Shown here piece after piece: positions 55,905 to 64,000 of a DNA stretch of 64,000 nucleotides (its first letter is position 1; the number at the start of each line of letters is the position of its first letter). Origin of the DNA: Sorghum bicolor (taxonomy: Eukaryota > Streptophyta > Magnoliopsida > Poales > Poaceae). A model generated the notes under the pieces. That model worked only from the letters and a program-made list of their open reading frames with translations, had not been told where the DNA came from and made no database searches. Position numbers and translations under genes: made by a program. Location: positions 20,466,658 to 20,530,657 of the forward strand of contig NC_012871.2 of the NCBI RefSeq assembly GCF_000003195.3. The letters are read 5' to 3'.

Positions 55905-57442
55905 TGAAAGGATCAAGATGCCCAAGAGGGGGGGGTGAATTGGGCTTCTCTAAAAATTTAAGCACCCTATAAGCTCCAATTCAACCCCTTGTGCCTAGTG
56001 TGACTTGGAGAGCTACCGGATAAAAGTTTTGCAACCTAGTTCCAATCCTATTCTAGCATGGTAATTCTAAGAATGTAAAAGCACAAAGTAAATGCTAGAA
56101 AGTAAGGGAGTAGTGGAAGAAAATGCTCGGCGATGTTTTGCCGAGGTATCGGAGAGTCGCCACTCTCCACTAGTCCTCGTTGGAACACCCGCGCAAGGGT
56201 CTTGCTCCCCCTTGGTCCGTGCAAGGACCAAGTGCTCTCTACGGGCTGATTCTTCGACACTCCGTCGCGGTGAATCGCCCAAAACCGCTCACAAGCTTGA
56301 CACGAGCCACCCACAAGAACTACGGGTGATCTTCGTGCCTCCAATCACCACCGAACCGTCTAGGTGATGGCGATCACCAAGAGTAACAAGCAAAGAACTC
56401 TCACTTGACCCAAACAAGGCACTAGAGAGTGGTGGATGCACACTTGACTCTTGGAACTCACTAGAGGAGGATTCTCTCAAGAATTCACTCAAAAACTCAA
56501 TCCTCTCTAAGCTCTTGCAACTCTCTTGCTCCACAACAAGATTCTCTGATGTTCAAATGGGCAAGAGAGCTCTCATGGACGAGGTGGAGGAGTATAAATA
56601 CTATCCACCAAGTCCAAAGGTCGGCCAACCATTTTCCACTGAAAACGGGGTCACCGGACGCACATTATGTTGCACCGGACGCACTGCACTGAGCGTCCGG
56701 TGTGACATAACGGCTACCTGCTCTTTCTCTGACAGGTCACCGGACGCTAAACTCTCAGCGTCCGGTGCACCGTCCGGTGCTCGGAGAAACTTTACATGCT
56801 CCCTGCGCATGGGACCGGACGCTACCCGGTGCGTCCGGTGCTCAGGGGAACGTTGCAAGCTCCCTGGGTAAGGGACCGGACGCTACCCGGTGCGTCCGGT
56901 GCTAGCGTCCGGTGCCTAACCCTAGGCACGGCGCTGTTCTAACGGCTAAGGACCTCACCGGACGCACTCACAGAGCGTCCGGTGCAGCGTCCGGTGCCCC
57001 TTTGGACACCCAACCTTCGTCGAAACGCGATCGCTTCAACACGAAGTTTGCTCCTCTCGATCTAAGGACTATCTCTGAGCTGCCTAGTGCTAGGTTTACC
57101 AAGTGTGCACCACACCTAAACCTAAAGCCTTGCCTAAGTCAAGCTACTAGATCAAAACCCCTCTTAATAGTACGGTCAAAGGAAAACAAAGTCCTAAACT
57201 ACTCTAAGTGCCCTTCTTCACCATATGACACTTAGACCTAGTCTAGTCTTGACGATGTCCATCCCTCCTTTGAAAACTGAAAACGATTTCCACTATTAAG
57301 TAGGCATGTACGTCCCTGTCCATCGAGTACCTATATACCATGACCTTACCTATGACTTTGCCTCTGCAAAACACACGTTAGTCATAGTAATCAACAATGT
57401 CATTAATCACCGAAATCACTTAGGGGCCTAGATGCTCTTTCA
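55905..57442 (-). repeat. 3' LTR of the SIRE-type element
   Basis: It is bounded by TG at 55905 and CA at 57442, with AGTATTTATACTCC on the minus strand at about 56588-56601 as TATA box. It shares with the TR-GAG LTR the block CCGTCTAGGTGATGGC (56358 onwards) and a GAGGGGGGTGAAT-type block near the end. Confidence 0.88.
56588..57005 (-). promoter_or_regulatory. U3 promoter: CACCGGACGC / GCGTCCGGTG array plus TATA box
   Basis: At least twelve half-sites ACCGGACG or CGTCCGGT, mostly arranged as facing pairs 5-20 bp apart, lie between 56643 and 57000. This is upstream of the TATA box in minus-strand terms. The same motif recurs at 61043-61310, before the extra ORF. Confidence 0.75.
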
Positions 57443-57890
57443 ATCTCCCCCTTTTTGGTGATTGATGACAACCTCGAGTATGAAAAGAGTTGAGGTTTTC
57501 AAAGTGACTTGGTTTCAATAAGCCTGTTACAATCAGACCAACGGGATTAGTAATGCTTATCTCGACCAAGTCCAATACCCTGCATCCAAATATGTGAGTG
57601 GTATAGGACAGGATATAGATATAAGGCTCATAGGAATATCGGAGTCGAAACGCGGAAGCAAAGATAAATATGAGCCAAAACACAAGACAAAGAGATATCA
57701 CCTTAAACACAAATCATGTCTCATAACCAGAGTATCTCACACAAGTGCAATGCATAAAGATAAACATGATGCATGATGAAGTAGCACACAAAAAGATATC
57801 TCAAAACTCCTAACCACCCTCTCTAGCTCCCCCTAACTCCTAACTCTCTCAAACGCACTCTCTCCCCCTTTGGCATCAAGCGCCAAAAAC
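57443..57890 (-). promoter_or_regulatory. PPT and 3' untranslated region of the SIRE-type element
   Basis: AAAAAGGGGGAGAT on the minus strand borders the LTR. The remaining 430 bp up to the stop of the extra ORF are non-coding. About 30 bp at the LTR border, up to TTGATGACAAC on the plus strand, match the TR-GAG element. Confidence 0.75.
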
Positions 57891-60466
57891 CTAAGAAGAC
57901 GGTGGAGGAGGCGGAGCAGTAGAGTCCCTCGGCGCGGCCACGAAGCGAGCTGCGTCATCTGAAGAATCGGCCGTCGAGGCGGAGGAGGTGGAATGACCCT
58001 CTGAAGCTGCAGGTGCTGGAGAAGCGGTCCGGGTCTGCTCTGGCGCTGTCACAGGCTGTGCAGGCTGCTCAAGTCCTGCTGACGAAGCTGGCACGGACTC
58101 GGTCGCTGTAGCTGTCGTCTCTGGTACGGTAGTAGATGGTGCAAGCTGCTCGGACGACGCTACGGACGACGACAGAAGCTCTGTGGTGGTAACTGGCGCC
58201 GTAAAGACTGCAGGAGCCTGCAGAGGAGGAGGCGTAGGGTCACCAGTCAGAGCACTGTAGGTGAAGCTGAGGTGCGGATCTGTCTGCGAGTCCCACACAA
58301 GCTGTGACGCTGAAGCTGACTGAGGTGTGAAGCCTGAGCGGAGAGGGGTAAACTGCGGTACCTGCTCAAAGCCTGTAGAGATAGCACCCTGAGAGACCTG
58401 GTGCTGGGGCGTCGAGAACGGCTGACTCTGAGCTGGTAGCTGGAGCGGCTGCTGAGACGGGCTCTGAATCTGAGGCGCAGGAGTAGGAGGCCTGACTGAC
58501 GACGTGCCTGGGAGCTGAATCTGCGGTAGCTGAATCCCGGAGGCGGCCATGAGAGCGGCCATCATCGCGGTCTGCTGGGCCTGGAAAGCAAGCTGCTGCT
58601 CCTGAAAGGTGAGAAGCTGATGCTGGAGCTCATCCTGCCTGGCCTGCATGGCTGCATTGATGGCAGCCTGATCCCTGTCGTGCCTCGCCTGCTCCTCAGC
58701 TGCACGGCGCTGATCTGCCCTCATCCCCTCTAGGATAGCAAGCAGGGCGGGGTCTGAAGCACTCGAAGAACCGCCTGCCTCGTGGTCATGTGCTCTGGGA
58801 GGGAGATCTGTCACTGGCGGCTGATAGTCGTCGTCTGAGCTGTCGGAGGTGAAGTCAAACTCGCCCTCTGCCTCTGCATCGGCGAACGCCCCAATAGCTA
58901 TATCCTGCTGCTCCTCTGTCTCAGCAACTGCTGCTGTACTGCGGGTGCCCCTAGGAGAAGGTGGGGGCACCTGTCCACATGGAGCACGAGGAGGAGGTGC
59001 ACCGCGAAGGTCGTGGTGCGCTCTCAACATCTGCCGGGGGTCGTAGTGGGGAAAGACGGTGTCTGACTCTGTCAACTCCCTCTGCAAGTGAGCTGGCAGG
59101 GGCAGTGGCCTAGCACGAAGAATAAGCAAGGTGATCCAATGTGCGTAGGGCAACTGACGCCGGCCCCTGAAGCTCTCTGAAATAGTGTCCTCAATCTCGG
59201 AGACGATCAAATCCCACAAATCAAACTGCGTCTGGGAGATAAGGTGAGCGACGAGCCACTGCTGCATACGAGTGAATCCGTCTCTGTAGCCTGTCCTGGG
59301 CAGAAGAGTCTTCCTCAACACAAAGTCGAGGATCCTGGCTGGGCGAGTCAAGTCTGCCACTGTCCTGCTGGAGCCCTCCCCAAAGGGTGCACAGAAACAT
59401 GGAGCTACGAAGTCAACCGGTGGTATCTCACCACCGTGAGGACGACGAGGGGGATCCACGTTCCCGTAGCACAGCTGGTGAATCCTAGTTGAAGAGTCTC
59501 GTAGTCCAAGTACCTGTCTGGCTAGCTGTGCAGTCACTCTGTAGTCAGTCCCTGCCAACGCGTAGTGGATATAGCTTGATCTGGAGACACCCACACTGAC
59601 GCGTAGAACTCTCTGACCCACTGCTCACAGTAAGTACCGGGGAGCGCTAGCAGCTCTGGGAGTCCGTGGAGGTAAGTGAAATACTGCCGAATATCTGCCC
59701 CGACCACGTTCCCGAGAATCTCTAGGTCAATCACCCTGTGCTCCCTGAACTGTGACTGAGAATGAACCAGTGCCTCGTGAATATCCTCCTGGACGACGGT
59801 GTAGAAACGGGCACCGGCTCTGGGATCCCTGGCTGCTGGAAACCAAGTCGGAAACGGAACAAACCGCAGCTGCTGGATCTCTCTGGCTGACACAAGAGTA
59901 AGATCCCTGTGGATCCTGACTGGCCTCTGGCGGGAAGCTGGAGTGCCTCTAGCCGGAGTGGCATGAGCTGTGGAGGTGGACTGACCCTGCGTACCAGTCC
60001 GAGGAGTGGCCTGAGTACGAGCACGAGTCGACCTCCTCAGTGGCTGCTCCTGCTCCTGTCCCTCTGCTGGACCCTCTGCCTGGGTCTCTGTCTCAGTGTC
60101 TGGACCCTCCTGAGCCGGATCCCTAACCACGAGCCTGACCCTCTGTCCTCCAATCGTCACGGTCCCTGGAGGGGATCCATGGAAAGCATCTGCCTCAAGC
60201 ACTGCACGCCTTTGACGCGGCGTAAGATCATCCACAATCCTCAAAGCACCAGAGCGACCACCCCTCTCGGCTGCCTCAGCCGCTGCTGCAACTGCCTCTG
60301 CGACCTCTGCATCTCTGTCACTGGCCTTCCGCTTCTTGGTGGCCAGCTTCTTTCCCTTGCCTTTCTCTGCCGCTGAGAAACACTGAGGAGGATCACCTCC
60401 ATCATCGCCTCCTGGGGAACCTCCTGAGCCGGCTGTCGGTCTAGTGACGTTCTTGGTACGAGCCAT
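57891..60466 (-). pseudogene. Extra (envelope-position) ORF of the SIRE-type element, one frameshift
   Basis: The ATG at 60466 opens a 310-codon frame with an acidic/basic N-terminus, then RFVPFPTWFPAARD, HRVIDLEILGNVVG and EQWVREFYASVWVS. A second frame overlaps it at 59621-59534 and continues for over 550 codons to 57891. It contains TARILDFVLRK-like and LWDLIVSEIEDTISESFRGR segments, a coiled coil of Q/A-rich repeats (58560-58740) and a long proline/threonine/serine tail. The switch near 59570 looks like one single-base indel. The core resembles the plant proteins annotated as putative plant transposon protein, and sits where SIRE elements carry their so-called env-like gene. I see no signal peptide or membrane segment, so an envelope role is doubtful. 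It appears to have its own promoter (see 61019-61310). Confidence 0.7.
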
Positions 60467-61018
60467 AGCAAATCAAACGTCCGACAAGTAACTGACTGGC
60501 AAAGGAGAATAATGTACTGCAGAGAATTGACAAGATAAGGTCTCTATAAGCAATGATATCGGCTAGAGATGAGATAAACCTATGGATCGCAAGAATAGAT
60601 AAGATTTTTGAACGCGAATGACTTACGGTCGACGAACGAGACGCAATCCGGATGAGATGACTCGATCGGAAGCCACCGGAGAACGCGGAACCACTCCTCA
60701 AGGTGCTGCAACGGAGAAACGGAGAAGATCGAGGTCAAAAACCTTTTTCCAATCCATTGAAACAAAAGACCAAGCACCTTAAGGACATTGCTCAAGAACC
60801 TTACCCAAGCCCTAGTTGCTTCGCAATGGAGAGGGGCTCAGGCGAGGAGAAGGAAGGGAAGAGCTTCCAAGAGCAGATCTGGCGCGGGGAAGATCCAAAG
60901 GGCGCCGGGAGTCGACGCACGGACGACGGCGGCGGCGGTTCTAGGGCGTTAGGGCACGGGCGGCTCGGGTGATGTCGGCGGAGGAAGGAAACAACGGCCG
61001 CTCGAAGCCCCTGGGCGC
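60467..61018 (-). other. Spliced-leader-like region before the extra ORF
   Basis: Reading leftwards there is a GC-rich leader (61018-60805) with a donor-like TTGGGTAAGG near 60803. An acceptor-like CTCCGTTGCAG follows near 60707, then a donor-like GACCGTAAGTC near 60626 and an acceptor-like TTTGCCAG near 60500, before the ATG at 60466. This is the pattern of a plant 5' UTR with two introns, not of an internal retrotransposon spacer. Confidence 0.5.
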
Positions 61019-61310
61019 GGGTTATATCCGCCCGCCGCGGGGGCACCGGACGCTCTTTATGTGGCACCGGACGCGTCCGGTGACCACCGGACTCATGCGC
61101 AGAGAGGTCTGAAAAAAAGGTTTTGCACCGGACGATGGGCACCGGACGCTGGCTTTAGCGTCCGGTGCTTCGGGTGACGCCTGGTGAGCACCGGACGCAC
61201 CTCACCGGACGCAACAGGGAAACTGTTCCTGCGTCCGGTGAGTGCAGTCTGGCGCACTCACCGCACCGGACGCTCAGAGGCAGCGTCCGGTGCATCGTCC
61301 GGTGCTCCTC
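61019..61310 (-). promoter_or_regulatory. Internal promoter: CACCGGACGC array plus TATA-like box upstream of the extra ORF
   Basis: About twelve ACCGGACG / CGTCCGGT half-sites in facing pairs at 61043-61310 are followed, on the minus strand, by CGGATATAACCCG at about 61019-61030 and the GC-rich leader. Motif, orientation mix and distance to the TATA box mirror the element's own LTR U3 (56588-57005). Confidence 0.6.
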
Positions 61311-61821
61311 TGAGCACTTTTTCAACTAAGCACCACGTCCGACTTTGACCCAACCAAGTTCCATTTCCAAAAACACATAAATAAACACCTAATGGAACTG
61401 GTATGAGTGATATCTCTCAAACCCTCAAATTTTACCAACTATTTAGCCATAGGCTTAGTAGATTTTTAAGGAAATAGTTCGAGAATATCACCAAGGAGCA
61501 TCGTATGGCCATAAAGCTAGGGGTTTAAATCATAATGAGCTTGGAATGCTCCCCCTATCTATGGACGAACACAGCGGATGCTCAACGAATAACCGAAAAG
61601 AAAAGATCAACTAACAAGAATGCATATGAAATGAGTTGTAGTGCAATTCTTGAAAGTAAACTAATGCTTGTCAAGTTTGATCCAAGGTTAAGCTTTTTCA
61701 CACACTCAAGGGGGGGTTATCTTAACCATGTTAGACAAGCCCTACATGCAAGTTATATTTTTAGTTTTAGTATGCATGATGTGCAAAACAAAGATTATTT
61801 ACAAGATTCAACACACAACTT
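61311..61821 (-). other. Spacer between pol stop and internal promoter
   Basis: AT-rich 3' untranslated sequence of pol. Nothing coding. Confidence 0.5.
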
Positions 61822-64000
61822 TTATCTTTTGGTGAAGTTGGACATGTCAAGCACATTAAGTTCATTTCTCAACTTACAAAACCTAGCTTCATCTAGGGGT
61901 TTTGTGAAGATATCCGCCAATTGATTTTCCGTTCCCACATTCTCTAAGGATATATCACCTTTAGCAACATGATCCCTAAGAAAGTGGTGGCGGATATCAA
62001 TATGTTTTGTGCGGGTGTGTTGAACCGGATTGTTTGCAAGTTTTACAGCACTTTCGTTGTCACACAACAAAGGTACTTTGTCTAGTACTACTCCATAGTC
62101 TAGCAAAGTTTGTTTCATGTAGAGTATTTGTGCACAACAAGCACCGGCGGCAATGTATTCCGCCTCGGCCGTTGACAAAGCAACACTATTTTGTTTCTTT
62201 GACATCCAAGAGACAAGTGATCTACCTAGGAAATGGCACCCTCCGGATGTGCTTTTTCTATCAATCCGGCACCCGGCATAATCCGAATCGGAATAGCCTA
62301 CAAGTTGGAATCTTGCACCTTTGGGATACCACAAGCCTAGGCAAGGTGTGTATTTTAGATACCTAAGAATTCTCTTGACCGCAATCAAGTGAGATTCCAT
62401 AGGCATTGCTTGATACCTAGCACACATGCACTCACTAAACATTATATCGGGCCTAGATGCGGTGAGGTAGAGTAGACTTCCTATCATGGAACGATAGAGA
62501 GTCTTGTCAATAGGGTTACCTCCCTCATCCAAGTCGAGATGCCCATTTGATGCCATGGGAGTCTTGATTGGCTTGCAATCCATCATCTTGAATCTCTTGA
62601 GAAGATCTTGAGTATACTTCTCTTGAGAGATAAAGACCCCTTCCTTCATTTGCTTGACTTGAAATCCTAGGAAGAAGGATAGCTCGCCGATCATGGACAT
62701 CTCAAACTCCTTGGACATCAAATCACCAAATTCCTTGCAAAAATCTTCATTAGTAGAGCCAAAAATAATATCATCAACATAAACTTGGCAAATGAAGATT
62801 TCCCCATTCATTTTCTTGGTGAAGAGTGTTGTGTCAACTTTGCCAATCTTGAAGCCCTTCTCAATGAGGAAGTCCATAAGCCTCTCATACCAAGCTCTAG
62901 GAGCTTGCTTGAGACCATAGAGCGCCTTGGACAACCGGTAGACATGCTTGGGGTACCTAGGGTCTTCAAAACCGGGGGGTTGCTCAACATAGACAAGCTC
63001 ATTAATATAACCATTTAAAAAGGCACTTTTCACATCCATTTGAAATAACTTGATATCGTGACTAGATGCATATGCAAGTAGGATACGGATTGCTTCAAGT
63101 CTTGCCACCGGTGCAAAGGTTTCACCGAAGTCAAGACCTTCCACTTGTGAAAAGCCTTTTGCCACAAGTCTTGCCTTGTTGCGCACCACTTTGCCTTGAT
63201 CATCCTTCTTGTTCCGGAAGACCCACTTTGTTCCAATCACTCTTGCATCTTTGGGTCGCTCTTCAAGTGTCCACACTTGGTTGCGAGTGAAGTTGTTCAA
63301 CTCCTCTTGCATGGCCATGATCCAATCCACATCACGAAGAGCTTCCTCTATAGTCTTTGGTTCATCTTCAAGAGACACAAAAGCGTGATGTTCGATAAAC
63401 AAAGCATGTCTAGAACGAGTAGTTACACCACGTGATGGACTCCCGATGATGAGATCTTGAGAGTGATCTTGGAGGAGATGTGATGTTCTTCTTGGTGCCA
63501 CTTGAGGGGTTGGTTGGGGAGCATTAACATCTTGTGCTTGTGCCACCACTTGCTCATGAGTGACTTGAGTGTCTTCATGAGCATCTCTCACATCCTTGTC
63601 TTCATCTTGTGGACCTTGTGAAGTGGATGGTGGCTCAATGACTTGCACATCATCATCATCTTCTTTAGGCTTGATGTCTCCCACCGGCATGTTCTTCATG
63701 GCATCCCTCAATGGTTCACCACCTACATCATCAAGATTATCACTTGCTCCTTGGGAGCCATTAGTTTCATCAAATTCAACATCAAATGTTTCTTCAACCA
63801 TGTTTGTGGCATGGTTAAAGACCCTATATGCTTTGGACTTTGATGAATAGCCAACCAAGTAACCAATGTCACATCTTCTTTGGAACTTTCCCAAGTGTTG
63901 GCGCTTCTTGTAGATGTAGCATTTGCATCCAAACACTCTAAAGAATGAGACATCGGGCTTCTTCCCATTGAGCAACTCATAAGGTGTCTTCTCTAGGAAC
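61822..64000 (-). CDS. SIRE-type copia Pol, C-terminal part (integrase end, RT, RNase H)
   Basis: The frame is open from the window edge to the stop at 61822 (717 residues from the first listed TTG codon, so the true start is outside). The end of integrase (FFRVFGCKCYIYKKRQHLGK, GYLVGYSSKSKAYRVFN) is followed by an acidic linker. Then comes reverse transcriptase with QMDVKSAFLNGYINELVYV, GLKQAPRAWYERL and the catalytic YVDDIIFGS at about residue 397. RNase H follows (YSDSDYAGCRIDRKSTSGG at about 557, ALSTAEAEYIAA, TKHIDIRHHFLRDHV), ending in a SIRE-like tail. All key acidic residues seen are present and there is no stop. This half of Pol looks functional. Confidence 0.95.
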   Translation of the reverse strand, partial: FLEKTPYELLNGKKPDVSFFRVFGCKCYIYKKRQHLGKFQRRCDIGYLVGYSSKSKAYRVFNHATNMVEETFDVEFDETNGSQGASDNLDDVGGEPLRDAMKNMPVGDIKPKEDDDDVQVIEPPSTSQGPQDEDKDVRDAHEDTQVTHEQVVAQAQDVNAPQPTPQVAPRRTSHLLQDHSQDLIIGSPSRGVTTRSRHALFIEHHAFVSLEDEPKTIEEALRDVDWIMAMQEELNNFTRNQVWTLEERPKDARVIGTKWVFRNKKDDQGKVVRNKARLVAKGFSQVEGLDFGETFAPVARLEAIRILLAYASSHDIKLFQMDVKSAFLNGYINELVYVEQPPGFEDPRYPKHVYRLSKALYGLKQAPRAWYERLMDFLIEKGFKIGKVDTTLFTKKMNGEIFICQVYVDDIIFGSTNEDFCKEFGDLMSKEFEMSMIGELSFFLGFQVKQMKEGVFISQEKYTQDLLKRFKMMDCKPIKTPMASNGHLDLDEGGNPIDKTLYRSMIGSLLYLTASRPDIMFSECMCARYQAMPMESHLIAVKRILRYLKYTPCLGLWYPKGARFQLVGYSDSDYAGCRIDRKSTSGGCHFLGRSLVSWMSKKQNSVALSTAEAEYIAAGACCAQILYMKQTLLDYGVVLDKVPLLCDNESAVKLANNPVQHTRTKHIDIRHHFLRDHVAKGDISLENVGTENQLADIFTKPLDEARFCKLRNELNVLDMSNFTKR

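Larger units (their letters stand above)
55905..64000 (-). mobile_element. SIRE-type Ty1/copia element with extra downstream ORF, continuing past the window
   Basis: The 3' LTR is 55905-57442 (TGAAAG...CTTTCA). The PPT lies at 57443 and an extra ORF at 57891-60466. Pol, with integrase, RT and RNase H, runs from 61822 off the right edge. An additional ORF between pol and the 3' LTR is the hallmark of the SIRE/Maximus lineage. Gag, the PBS and the 5' LTR are outside the window. Pol is open over 2.1 kb, so the copy is fairly young. Confidence 0.92.

Noticed and set aside
60703..60972. Plus-strand frame of 89 codons
   Set aside because: It is antisense to the GC-rich leader before the SIRE extra ORF and has no known domain.

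Overview
This is a stretch of plant nuclear genome, almost certainly from a grass and probably a panicoid. The grounds are GT-AG introns, one GC-rich host gene of grass type, and grass-typical CACTA, Tat/Retand, Athila-like and SIRE-type elements stacked inside one another. There are no bacterial features. Only one ordinary host gene is recognisable: a two-exon chlorophyllase at 33456-34588.

Layout. Positions 1-32744 hold a CACTA (En/Spm) DNA transposon whose left end lies outside the window. It carries a small GRF zinc-finger gene (592-1113), a broken TNP2-type transposase (1209-3680, resuming 23096-23993), a block of ~0.7-0.85 kb repeats (24007-26230), an internal array of terminal-type motifs with a TATA box (26556-26820), and a second multi-exon gene encoding a TNPA-like protein fused to a Ulp1-type cysteine protease (28183-32242). 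A Tat-lineage Ty3/gypsy element (3681-23090, minus strand, TSD CGAGG) sits in the transposase gene. A non-autonomous Athila-like element (11301-18728, plus strand, TSD AGCTT) sits in the reverse transcriptase of that Tat element, making a three-level nest.

From 32748 to 34755 is the chlorophyllase gene. A second CACTA (34756-39787, TSD CTT), an internal-deletion derivative, lies just downstream of it. A short CACTA derivative related to the first follows (40189-41875), then about 2.6 kb in which I recognise nothing.

The right third holds two minus-strand Ty1/copia-class elements. At 44482-55014 is a young element with 2.6 kb LTRs that encodes only a Gag with four CCHC knuckles (TR-GAG type). 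At 55905 to beyond the window end is a SIRE-type element with an open pol and an extra downstream (envelope-position) ORF. The two share PPT-side sequence and short LTR blocks, so the second lineage probably supplies enzymes for the first.

The most interesting signal is regulatory. In several unrelated elements, dense arrays of short inverted repeats (three of the four with a CCGG core) lie directly upstream of a TATA box. They occur in the U3 of both copia-class LTRs, before the extra SIRE ORF, before the antisense ORF of the Tat element (core CCCCGAGC), and in the CACTA ends and middle. In the SIRE element the array before the extra ORF uses the same motif as its own LTR, so that ORF appears to have an LTR-like private promoter and a spliced leader. 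All ages and counts given here are by-eye estimates.
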